From Chlamydiales bacterium (lineage in GTDB: Bacteria > Chlamydiota > Chlamydiia > Chlamydiales > JACKPQ01): a stretch of DNA of 10,794 bases. Positions 1-4,838 of the stretch are shown here, piece by piece. The stretch's first letter is position 1. Every line of letters starts with the position of its first letter. Made by a program: the position numbers and the translations under genes. The DNA is taken from the NCBI GenBank assembly GCA_024233435.1, contig JACKPQ010000009.1, positions 1 through 10,794 of the forward strand, written 5' to 3'. The notes beneath the pieces are model-generated. The model was given only the letters and a program-made list of their open reading frames with translations, was not told the DNA's origin and did no database searches.

Positions 1-73
1 CCCCCCCATCCTTTCGAGCGTCTTTGGGCTTAATATCTACTGCAGATAGTGTCTGCAGAAATGCGCTAGCCAT
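1..73 (-). CDS. possible third ORF of the toxin-antitoxin operon, cut by the window edge
   Basis: An ATG at 73-71 overlaps the last 8 nt of the Doc-like gene. It opens a frame of 24 codons that reaches the window edge without a stop. The visible peptide begins MASAFLQTLSAVDIK and continues with a charged stretch rich in Lys and Asp. The overlapping start would fit translational coupling, but only a weak AGG lies about 11 nt upstream. An open frame this short is not significant by itself. I do not recognise the product, and the stretch could equally be untranslated sequence downstream of the toxin gene. Confidence 0.27.
   Translation of the reverse strand, partial: MASAFLQTLSAVDIKPKDARKDGG
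40..58. repeat. small hairpin-forming inverted repeat downstream of the toxin gene
   Basis: CTGCAGA (40-46) and TCTGCAG (52-58) are perfect 7-bp arms around a 5-nt loop. There is no T-run on either side, so it is a poor candidate for a Rho-independent terminator. It could stabilise the 3' end of the toxin mRNA, or it may be chance. Confidence 0.3.
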
Positions 74-443
74 TTAGAAGAAACCTGGCAATTTCCTCTT
101 TCCTTATTTTCCCTCCTGCCACCTTGAGAGTCAAAGTTTCCAGGTCTTCTTCAACGTAGTCGATCGACTCCCCATTAAGATCTAGAAAAACGAGCATAGA
201 GACAAGTGCTACCCGCTTGTTACCATCGATAAATGGATGATTCTGGCAGATATGAAAAAGATAAGCTGCTGCTTTGTCATGCAAGGATTTATGCAAGTAT
301 TGTCCGTTGAACATGCTAGGGGGCTGAGCTATTGCTGAGAGGAGAAGGTTCTGATTGCCAACGCCCGATTTTCCCCCGTAATGTTTGATTTGATCCGTAT
401 GTATTTCTAGGACATCTTCCAAGGTAAGAAAATAAATTTCCAT
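66..443 (-). CDS. doc: Doc-type Fic family toxin (death-on-curing)
   Basis: The 125-residue protein has the compact all-helical length of phage P1 Doc. The Fic core HPFIDGNKR lies at residues 69-77. Doc-type toxins carry Lys where AMPylating Fic proteins carry Gly in this loop (NKR rather than GNGR). The upstream region, including LLLSAIAQP and the HDKAAAYLFHICQNHPF helix, is also typical of the family. P1 Doc phosphorylates elongation factor Tu and stops translation; the same target here is inferred from family membership. The gene lies 3 nt after the antitoxin stop, so the two form one operon. Its partner is a MazE/AbrB-like protein instead of the Phd of P1. No frameshift or missing catalytic residue is visible, so the toxin is probably functional. 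Confidence 0.93.
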   Translation of the reverse strand: MEIYFLTLEDVLEIHTDQIKHYGGKSGVGNQNLLLSAIAQPPSMFNGQYLHKSLHDKAAAYLFHICQNHPFIDGNKRVALVSMLVFLDLNGESIDYVEEDLETLTLKVAGGKIRKEEIARFLLNG

Positions 444-446
444 ACT

Positions 447-683
447 TTATTCGGCAAGCCGTTTTAGGGTCCGACCGTACTTCTTGTTGACCTTTTTGAC
501 AGATTCAGAGAATCGCTTTTTTTCAGCCTTGCTCTTCACTGGGGTAACAACAATTGTGACACCGTCTGGCGTTGAGATCTGAAGCAATGTTTTATCATCT
601 ATTCCTAAGAGTTCTAGAATGGCCCTCTCTATCACTAAAGCATAGCTATTGCCGTGTTTAGTCAGTTTTTTGGTGATGGTCAT
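447..683 (-). CDS. MazE/AbrB (SpoVT-AbrB fold) antitoxin paired with the Doc-like toxin
   Basis: The 78-residue protein starts MTITKKLTKHGNSYALVI. This is the swapped-hairpin AbrB/MazE DNA-binding domain, roughly residues 3-47, with the diagnostic GNSYALVI strand. The C-terminal 30 residues are charged, with many Lys, and end YGRTLKRLAE. That is the usual toxin-neutralising tail of such antitoxins. I chose the start at 683 because AAGGAGG (complement of 691-697) sits 7 nt upstream. A longer frame from 734 would place the promoter inside the coding sequence. Antitoxins of this type usually bind palindromes in their own promoter, and one is present at 712-723. The antitoxin comes first and the toxin follows after 3 nt, the usual order for excess antitoxin. 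Confidence 0.9.
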   Translation of the reverse strand: MTITKKLTKHGNSYALVIERAILELLGIDDKTLLQISTPDGVTIVVTPVKSKAEKKRFSESVKKVNKKYGRTLKRLAE

Positions 684-711
684 AGAAAGCCCTCCTTTTA
701 CGTATATCCCT

Positions 712-750
712 ATGTATATACATTGTATCAACATATAGATTTAATGTCAA
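712..750 (-). promoter_or_regulatory. toxin-antitoxin promoter with overlapping palindromic operator
   Basis: On the minus strand the -35 is a perfect TTGACA (745-750), the spacer is 17 bp and the -10 is TACAAT (722-727). Transcription should start near 715, about 30 nt before the antitoxin ATG. A perfect 12-bp palindrome, ATGTATATACAT (712-723), overlaps the -10 edge and the start point. That is where an AbrB/MazE-type autorepressor would be expected to bind. The promoter assignment comes directly from the sequence; repressor binding is inferred. Confidence 0.75.
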
Positions 751-863
751 TTGGGGGACACTGATAGGACAGCAAGCCTCTAAAATTACTAGGATTTCTC
801 AATTGCCTTTAATAAATACTTGAATGCATCTCATTCATTTTCAATTGGAAAGCACTGGGCTGA

Positions 864-1424
864 TCAAAAGTTTGCATTTCTTTTTCGATAAAGGACGTGG
901 GGGGATAGGGGATGTTCTTTTGGGATTATTGGATGTTGGAAATCATCGTCGGGATTTCTAATCATGCCGAGCTTTTCCATCAGTCTTCTGGAGCGTTGGT
1001 TGGCTGCTGTAGTAAACGAGACCAACTCAGGCAGCATCAGAGTTTGGAAAGCGTATTCCATGACTCTTGAAGCCGCCTCAAAGGCATACCCCTTACCCCA
1101 ATGTTCAAATGCAAGTCGCCAACCTATCTCAATGCAGGGAGTGAAGCTTGCTGAAAAAGTTTGCTCATGCAAGCCGACAAATCCAACAAAGGGAACAACT
1201 CCAACGACCTCAACAGCCCAAAGACCATATTCTTTCTCTTTGAGTTCGTTCTGAATTTTTGCAACTAGAGCATCACTTTCACTTTTAGAAAGAGTGGAGG
1301 GAAAGTATTCCATAACACGTGCATCTGCGTTCATTTTAGCAAAAAGAGGAAGATCGTCTTTTTTCCACTGTCGTAGTAGTAGTCTTTTGGTTGATAGGGA
1401 GGGGGCTGGCATAACATAGCTCAT
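864..1424 (-). CDS. GNAT acetyltransferase, RimJ/RimL-like
   Basis: The protein of about 186 residues is a complete Gcn5-related N-acetyltransferase. The N-terminal STKRLLLRQW strand is the usual family opening. The acetyl-CoA pyrophosphate loop reads HWGKGYA (about residues 108-114), and a later ANQRSRRLMEKLGM helix is also typical. The C-terminal HPLSPHVLYRKR is shared by many RimJ/RimL-like proteins. The family acetylates ribosomal-protein N termini or small molecules, and the substrate cannot be told from sequence. No start has a good ribosome binding site. The frame is open up to a GTG at 1472, but an extended -10 (TGATATATA, complement of 1463-1471) would start transcription near 1456. 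That favours 1424 or the next Met at 1412. It is divergent from the deformylase gene and apparently monocistronic. Confidence 0.88.
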   Translation of the reverse strand: MSYVMPAPSLSTKRLLLRQWKKDDLPLFAKMNADARVMEYFPSTLSKSESDALVAKIQNELKEKEYGLWAVEVVGVVPFVGFVGLHEQTFSASFTPCIEIGWRLAFEHWGKGYAFEAASRVMEYAFQTLMLPELVSFTTAANQRSRRLMEKLGMIRNPDDDFQHPIIPKEHPLSPHVLYRKRNANF

Positions 1425-1462
1425 GCATTGGGGACTCAATCTTAGAGAGATATTGCACTCCA

Positions 1463-1471
1463 TATATATCA
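1463..1471 (-). promoter_or_regulatory. candidate extended -10 promoter for the acetyltransferase
   Basis: The minus strand reads TGA followed by TATATA, an extended -10 pattern. A poor -35 (TTGCAT) lies 17 bp upstream of the TATATA hexamer. Initiation near 1456 would give a leader of about 30 nt before the ATG at 1424. Confidence 0.4.
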
Positions 1472-1476
1472 CTAAT

Positions 1477-1533
1477 ATTCATGGAATGCAATCCATAATT
1501 TTGTATAAAAAATATGTATCCCATTCCATTAAT
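1477..1533. repeat. imperfect inverted repeat in the divergent promoter region
   Basis: ATTCATGGAATG (1477-1488) and the complement of 1522-1533 (ATTAATGGAATG) match at 11 of 12 positions, with 33 bp between them. The pair sits between the divergent acetyltransferase and deformylase genes. It could be a two-site operator for a looping or dimeric regulator. No regulator gene is adjacent, so the role is unknown. Confidence 0.4.
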
Positions 1534-1626
1534 GATTTAAACAAGGGAATTCTTATATTCTTTTTAACTTGCCAATATCTCGTCTGCATTTTTCTAAGCC
1601 TTAGCAATCTGAAGGCAAAATTCGTT

Positions 1627-1654
1627 TTGATTTAATTTCATAAATATCTAGAAT
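1627..1654 (+). promoter_or_regulatory. candidate promoter of the DUF952-deformylase gene
   Basis: TTGATT (1627-1632), a 16-bp spacer and TAGAAT (1649-1654) resemble a housekeeping promoter. Transcription would start near 1661. That excludes the first in-frame ATG at 1653 and leaves a leader of about 22 nt before the ATG at 1683. Confidence 0.5.
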
Positions 1655-1682
1655 GGAGTCGTGTATTAAAAAGGACGTAGAA

Positions 1683-2699
1683 ATGAGAAAGTTTGTTTTT
1701 ATTACATTTGTCATTGCTTTATCGACGCCATTGATTGGCAAATTTGTTAACTCAGGAGCTATAAAGATGAGTGAAACTCCAAAGTATCTTTATAAGATCA
1801 TCTCGTTGAGAAATTGGCAGGCTACTCAAACAAGAAAGGTTGTTGCGCTGTCTTCAGAGGATCATGACTTTATTCATTTTTCAAAAGAAGACCAGGTCGA
1901 TCAAGTTGTTAAAAAACACTGGTCCGATGCTGAGCAGTTTGTGGTTTTAAAAATCGATGCGGGCCAATTAGAAGGGAAATTGAACTACGAAGTGAATATG
2001 GGTGGAACCACCAAATATTACCACCTCTATGATGGGTTCATTCCTTTTAATTCCATTGCCGAGTCGAAAGTTGTGTATAATCATCCTAAAGCATCTTGTG
2101 CTAGTCATACGCTGGATATTGTTCAGGTGGGAGATGCTGTATTGCGCCACCAAGCTCGGCAACTTTCAGTTGAGGAGATTTTAAGCCCCCGAATCCAAAA
2201 CTTGATTGAATCGATGAAAGGTACGATGAGGGATGCCCCTGGGGTAGGACTAGCAGCGCCTCAGATTGGCGAGTCTATCCAGCTTGCAGTTATTGAAGAT
2301 CTTGATCAAAGCCAGTTAACAGATCAAGAAAAGGAAGAACGAAAACGCTATCCGGTGCCATTTCACGTTATTATTAACCCACGTCTTTATATCGAAAAAG
2401 AAGCGAATATTGTCGAGTTTTTTGAAGGCTGCTTAAGCGTTCCTGAATTTGTAGGGGTTGTGCCCAGGGCAGAAACTGTGCGCGTTGAGTGCTTAAATGA
2501 AAAGGCGGAGCCAATCGTCATTCATGCGAGTGGATGGTATGCCCGCATCCTGCAGCATGAAATTGACCACCTAAATGGAACGCTCTATATTGATCGTGCT
2601 CATTTATCAACATTAATTACGTCTGAAAACTATGTCAAATTATGGAAAGGAAAGAGCGTTCAAGAAACTCAAGCCCATCTGGCTTTATTATCGAGGTGA
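1683..2699 (+). CDS. exported or dual-start DUF952-peptide deformylase fusion
   Basis: The protein is 338 residues, about twice a normal deformylase. Residues 1-20 form a basic-hydrophobic leader (MRKFVFITFVIAL) like a signal peptide or anchor. Residues about 34-132 resemble DUF952, with FIHFS and YHLYDGFIP landmarks. Residues about 145-320 are a peptide deformylase with all three metal-site motifs: GVGLAAPQ (187-194), EGCLS (248-252, metal ligand C250) and QHEIDH (291-296, ligands H292 and H296, catalytic E293). Deformylases remove the formyl group from new N-terminal Met. AAGGA (1671-1675) lies 7 nt before the ATG at 1683. A second good site, AGGAG (1754-1758), lies 8 nt before an in-frame ATG at 1767, which would give a leaderless cytosolic form. 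An upstream ATG at 1653 lacks a site. Deformylase activity is near certain by motif. The DUF952 role and any export are unknown. It may be a second deformylase beside a housekeeping copy. Confidence 0.88.
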   Translation: MRKFVFITFVIALSTPLIGKFVNSGAIKMSETPKYLYKIISLRNWQATQTRKVVALSSEDHDFIHFSKEDQVDQVVKKHWSDAEQFVVLKIDAGQLEGKLNYEVNMGGTTKYYHLYDGFIPFNSIAESKVVYNHPKASCASHTLDIVQVGDAVLRHQARQLSVEEILSPRIQNLIESMKGTMRDAPGVGLAAPQIGESIQLAVIEDLDQSQLTDQEKEERKRYPVPFHVIINPRLYIEKEANIVEFFEGCLSVPEFVGVVPRAETVRVECLNEKAEPIVIHASGWYARILQHEIDHLNGTLYIDRAHLSTLITSENYVKLWKGKSVQETQAHLALLSR

Positions 2700-2751
2700 C
2701 GCTTTTGCTTTGGTGTCGGGCGGAGTGTTTTTGAAAACAGGCTTGTGGTTT

Positions 2752-2815
2752 TGACTAAAATACGATATATCGTAAAATGGTCGTGACTAAAATACGATAT
2801 GTCGTAAAATGGTCG
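2752..2815 (+). repeat. tandem 32-bp repeat, each copy a promoter with an internal palindrome
   Basis: Two 32-bp copies (2752-2783 and 2784-2815) abut and differ at one base (A2769 versus G2801). In copy 1, TTGACT (2751-2756) and TAAAAT (2773-2778) are 16 bp apart. In copy 2, GTGACT (2783-2788) and TAAAAT (2805-2810) are also 16 bp apart. The spacer of copy 1 holds a perfect 14-bp palindrome, TACGATATATCGTA (2761-2774), and copy 2 holds the same with one change. A dimeric repressor on these sites would block the polymerase directly. The arrangement suggests a duplicated promoter-operator unit driving the ATPase gene at 2837. The repressor is not evident in the window. Confidence 0.85.
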
Positions 2816-2836
2816 TAATAAGGTGTAATTAATTGT

Positions 2837-4054
2837 ATGAGAAGACTTTACGAAAATACTTTTCAGGAGCATTTTGCAAAAAATAAGCAAATGCTCTTTC
2901 TTGTTGGGCCAAGGCAGGTCGGAAAAACGACTTTAAGTCTTAAAATTGCTTCATCATTTCCTGCGCACCATTATCTTACGTGGGACAGCCAAAAAGATCG
3001 CAGCTTAATCGTACAAGGTGCTGATGTTGTTGCCGATTCTTTGGGGATCGATCAATTAGAAATGGGTAAGGAGCCGCCCCTGGTTATCTTTGATGAGCTT
3101 CACAAATACAAAAGTTGGAAAAACTTTTTAAAGGGTTTTTACGACAAATATTCATCAAGGGTGAAAATTCTTGTAACGGGTAGTGCTAGATTAGATATTT
3201 ACAAAGTTGGTGGTGATAGCTTGATGGGACGCTACTTTCTCTATCGTTTGCACCCTTTTTCTGTTGCTGAGATTATACGTCCAATGAATGACACGCAAGA
3301 AATAGCTTCAAAAGCACTTGCAATTGATCCTGAGGATTTTAATGCGCTATACAAATTTGGTGGTTTCCCAGACCCTTTTTTAAAGCGCGATCCTCTCTTT
3401 TATAATCAGTGGAAAAGGCTGCGGTTTCAGCAGCTTTTTAATGAAGATTTACGCGATCTTACGCGGATTCAAGACATTAGTCAGATCCAGATATTGGCAG
3501 AACTATTGCAGGGACAGGCTGGCCAAATGATGAGCTTTCAATCGCTTGCGAATAAGGTGAACGTCAGTGTTGATACGATTCGCCGGTGGATTGAGACTCT
3601 CAAATCATTTTACTACTGTTTCACAATTCGTCCCTGGACAAAGAATGTTAATCGATCACTTTTAAAAGAGCCTAAGATTTATCTTTGGGATTGGGGACAT
3701 ATCGAAGATGAAGGAGCGAAGCAGGAAAATTTTGTGGCCTCCCAACTACTAAAAGCTGTTCAATTTTGGACTGATAGAGGTTTTGGTACATACGATTTGT
3801 ATTATTTACGCAATAAAGAAAAGCAAGAAGTTGATTTTCTGGTTTCCAAAGATACAAAGCCTTGGTTCATCGTTGAAGTAAAAAAATCATCAAACACAAG
3901 TTTGTCTAAGCCTTTATTTCAATACCAGCAGGCGACGAAAGCACCTCACGCTTTCCAGGTGGTGTTTGAGAAAGAATATGATGAAGGGAATTGTTTTGAT
4001 TATTCAGAGCCGACTATTGTTTCCGCTAAGTCTTTTTTATCTCAGCTGATTTGA
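2837..4054 (+). CDS. AAA+ ATPase of the AAA_14/DUF4143 type
   Basis: The 405-residue protein starts with a P-loop ATPase domain: Walker A GPRQVGKT (24-31), Walker B LVIFDE (82-87) and sensor-like ILVTGSAR (111-118). A helical region with a winged-helix-like stretch follows (about 205-265; VSVDTIRRWIETL is the likely recognition helix). The C-terminal part (about 295-385) has a PD-(D/E)xK-like core, EVDFLV (331-336) then FIVEVKK (344-350). This is the usual AAA_14-DUF4143 order and length. The family is common and often present in many copies in bacteria and archaea, and its function is not established. Nuclease activity is only a possibility from the E-x-K core. AAGGTG (2820-2825) is a distant ribosome binding site, 11 nt from the ATG. 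The gene sits directly behind the duplicated promoter-operator unit, so tight repression is likely. Confidence 0.9.
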   Translation: MRRLYENTFQEHFAKNKQMLFLVGPRQVGKTTLSLKIASSFPAHHYLTWDSQKDRSLIVQGADVVADSLGIDQLEMGKEPPLVIFDELHKYKSWKNFLKGFYDKYSSRVKILVTGSARLDIYKVGGDSLMGRYFLYRLHPFSVAEIIRPMNDTQEIASKALAIDPEDFNALYKFGGFPDPFLKRDPLFYNQWKRLRFQQLFNEDLRDLTRIQDISQIQILAELLQGQAGQMMSFQSLANKVNVSVDTIRRWIETLKSFYYCFTIRPWTKNVNRSLLKEPKIYLWDWGHIEDEGAKQENFVASQLLKAVQFWTDRGFGTYDLYYLRNKEKQEVDFLVSKDTKPWFIVEVKKSSNTSLSKPLFQYQQATKAPHAFQVVFEKEYDEGNCFDYSEPTIVSAKSFLSQLI

Positions 4055-4093
4055 CAATTTCTGCGTCTCAACTATCAATTAGGCTAGGGTTAT

Positions 4094-4468
4094 CTAGGCA
4101 GCTTTTTTGGCTGTTTTCCTGGGTCCGGTTGCTGGTTGGTTGGCAGGCCAAAGGATTTTGCGGGCCCAATAGTTGGCGCTCCAAGGATTGTCTTTAGTGA
4201 GATTCCCAGCTTTATCGCGAATGCCAGCTGAGCGTGTCAGGTAGTTTTTCTTGGCTTGGCGGCTGTAGTTATGTCCATAGCCTAATGCACCAAAGTGGAT
4301 GAGCTTGACCCGCTTTTCGCCGTTAATGGTTTTGGATGCCAAAACCATCATTTTTTTGTTTTTTGAAGTGGATTTAACGGGGCGGTTAATGGTCCAATAG
4401 CGCCCGCGATACCAAACTCGAGTCCCTAATTTCTTCAGCGATGATACTTTAACTCCATTAGATGCCAT
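4094..4468 (-). CDS. small basic protein resembling the DUF5754 family
   Basis: The 124-residue protein is very rich in Lys, Arg and Trp and has no signal peptide. Its core matches my recollection of a short family (DUF5754, best known from nucleocytoplasmic large DNA viruses). Landmarks are IHFGALGYGH (77-86), a spaced YLTR segment (95-98), then NPWSANYWARKILW (113 region and before), where the viral proteins have an analogous Trp-rich end. The C-terminal tail GPRKTAKKAA resembles histone-H1-like tails and could bind nucleic acid. The ATG at 4468 has GGGGGAA a few nt upstream and an extended -10 promoter just behind it. It is convergent with the first ATPase and has no operon partner. Function is unknown; the family link needs a profile search. 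Confidence 0.72.
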   Translation of the reverse strand: MASNGVKVSSLKKLGTRVWYRGRYWTINRPVKSTSKNKKMMVLASKTINGEKRVKLIHFGALGYGHNYSRQAKKNYLTRSAGIRDKAGNLTKDNPWSANYWARKILWPANQPATGPRKTAKKAA

Positions 4469-4490
4469 AATGCTTCCCCCTGATGTCTTT

Positions 4491-4499
4491 ATTATAGCA
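4491..4499 (-). promoter_or_regulatory. extended -10 promoter of the DUF5754-like gene
   Basis: The minus strand reads TGCTATAAT (complement of 4491-4499), a perfect -10 hexamer with the TGn extension. No good -35 is present, as expected for extended -10 promoters. Initiation near 4484 gives a leader of about 16 nt that includes the purine-rich ribosome binding site. Confidence 0.6.
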
Positions 4500-4715
4500 T
4501 ATATATTAGTTTAAATTTTATACTGAATGGACCCAAAATCAGACATCTATGCAAAAAGCATCGACGATGCTTCGCCACAATCTCTTTGCTAACAACAGCT
4601 TATGAAGCTTGATAAAACACATCAGCAAGCTCGAATCCGTTCTGAACAATCGATTGCATTCAAATGCGTTACGTTTTTTGTACTGGTCCCAAATTCACAT
4701 TAAAGTTAGAAATTA
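4500..4715. other. gene-poor stretch, possible decayed sequence
   Basis: No convincing gene is visible here. On the minus strand a frame open from 4694 to 4542 (51 codons, stop at 4539-4541) contains YKKRNAFE. That string is reminiscent of the C-terminal region of IS5-type transposases, but the rest does not clearly fit and there is no start. A 19-codon minus-strand ORF (4600-4659) overlaps it in another frame. The simplest reading is old, degraded mobile-element or intergenic DNA. The palindrome at 4556-4572 lies inside it. Confidence 0.3.
4556..4572 (-). terminator. palindrome, possible minus-strand terminator
   Basis: AAGCATCG (4556-4563) and CGATGCTT (4565-4572) are perfect arms around one base. 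As RNA this gives a 7-bp stem with a 3-nt loop. On the minus strand the stem runs into five T residues, as in a weak Rho-independent terminator. No clear minus-strand gene ends here, so it may instead be an operator or a remnant of the neighbouring decayed sequence. Confidence 0.35.
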
Positions 4716-4824
4716 GCGCGAACTTATTTTTTTTCAGCATTTACGCTAAATTAATATAGAAAATCCGCGCAAACTCTGTTTTTTCTTGCAATTGCGCGAC
4801 TTTAATTATATATTTCAGCGTAAA
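4716..4824 (+). repeat. 51-bp degenerate tandem repeat with five alternating GCGYRAA-like half-sites
   Basis: Bases 4716-4766 and 4767-4817 align without gaps at 31 of 51 positions, and the start of a third copy follows at 4818. The conserved parts are GCGC-AACT, a T-run, GCA-TT-CGC and TTAAT. Related half-sites occur at about 4716 (+, GCGCGAA), 4740-4746 (-, GCGTAAA), 4767 (+, GCGCAAA), 4791-4797 (-, GCGCAAT) and 4818 (+, GCGTAAA). Centres are about 24 and 27 bp apart, and orientations alternate. The last two sites lie in the promoter of the ATPase at 4839. This looks like a multi-copy operator for autorepression; the binding protein is unknown. Confidence 0.65.
4786..4814 (+). promoter_or_regulatory. 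candidate promoter of the second ATPase gene
   Basis: TTGCAA (4786-4791), a 17-bp spacer and TATATT (4809-4814) fit a housekeeping promoter with a good -10. Transcription would start near 4821. The GCGCAAT half-site (complement of 4791-4797) lies in the spacer and GCGTAAA (4818-4824) at the start point, so a bound repressor would block the polymerase. Confidence 0.5.
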
Positions 4825-4838
4825 AGAGGTCTTATCTT

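Noticed and set aside
1..7. Run of seven C at the window edge as a phase-variable tract
   Set aside because: It is cut by the edge, so neither its true length nor its gene context can be judged.
821..837. TGAATG/CATTCA hairpin as a terminator for the acetyltransferase
   Set aside because: A 6-bp AT-rich stem without a T-run on the minus strand is too weak to call.
964..1254. Plus-strand ORF opposite the acetyltransferase
   Set aside because: Antisense shadow of a well-supported GNAT gene; the translated sequence has no domain features.
2752..2815. Two 32-bp repeats as the start of a CRISPR array
   Set aside because: The copies abut with no spacer between them, and they contain promoter elements.
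4098..4117. CAGC/GCTG hairpin as a terminator for the first ATPase gene
   Set aside because: Only a 4-bp stem, and it lies inside the end of the convergent gene.
4600..4659. Minus-strand ORF of 19 residues preceding the palindrome
   Set aside because: Very short, no ribosome binding site and no recognisable similarity; noted only as part of the gene-poor stretch.
4669..4740. Minus-strand ORF of 23 residues (MLKKNKFALISN start)
   Set aside because: No ribosome binding site, it overlaps the repeat array, and its length is within chance.
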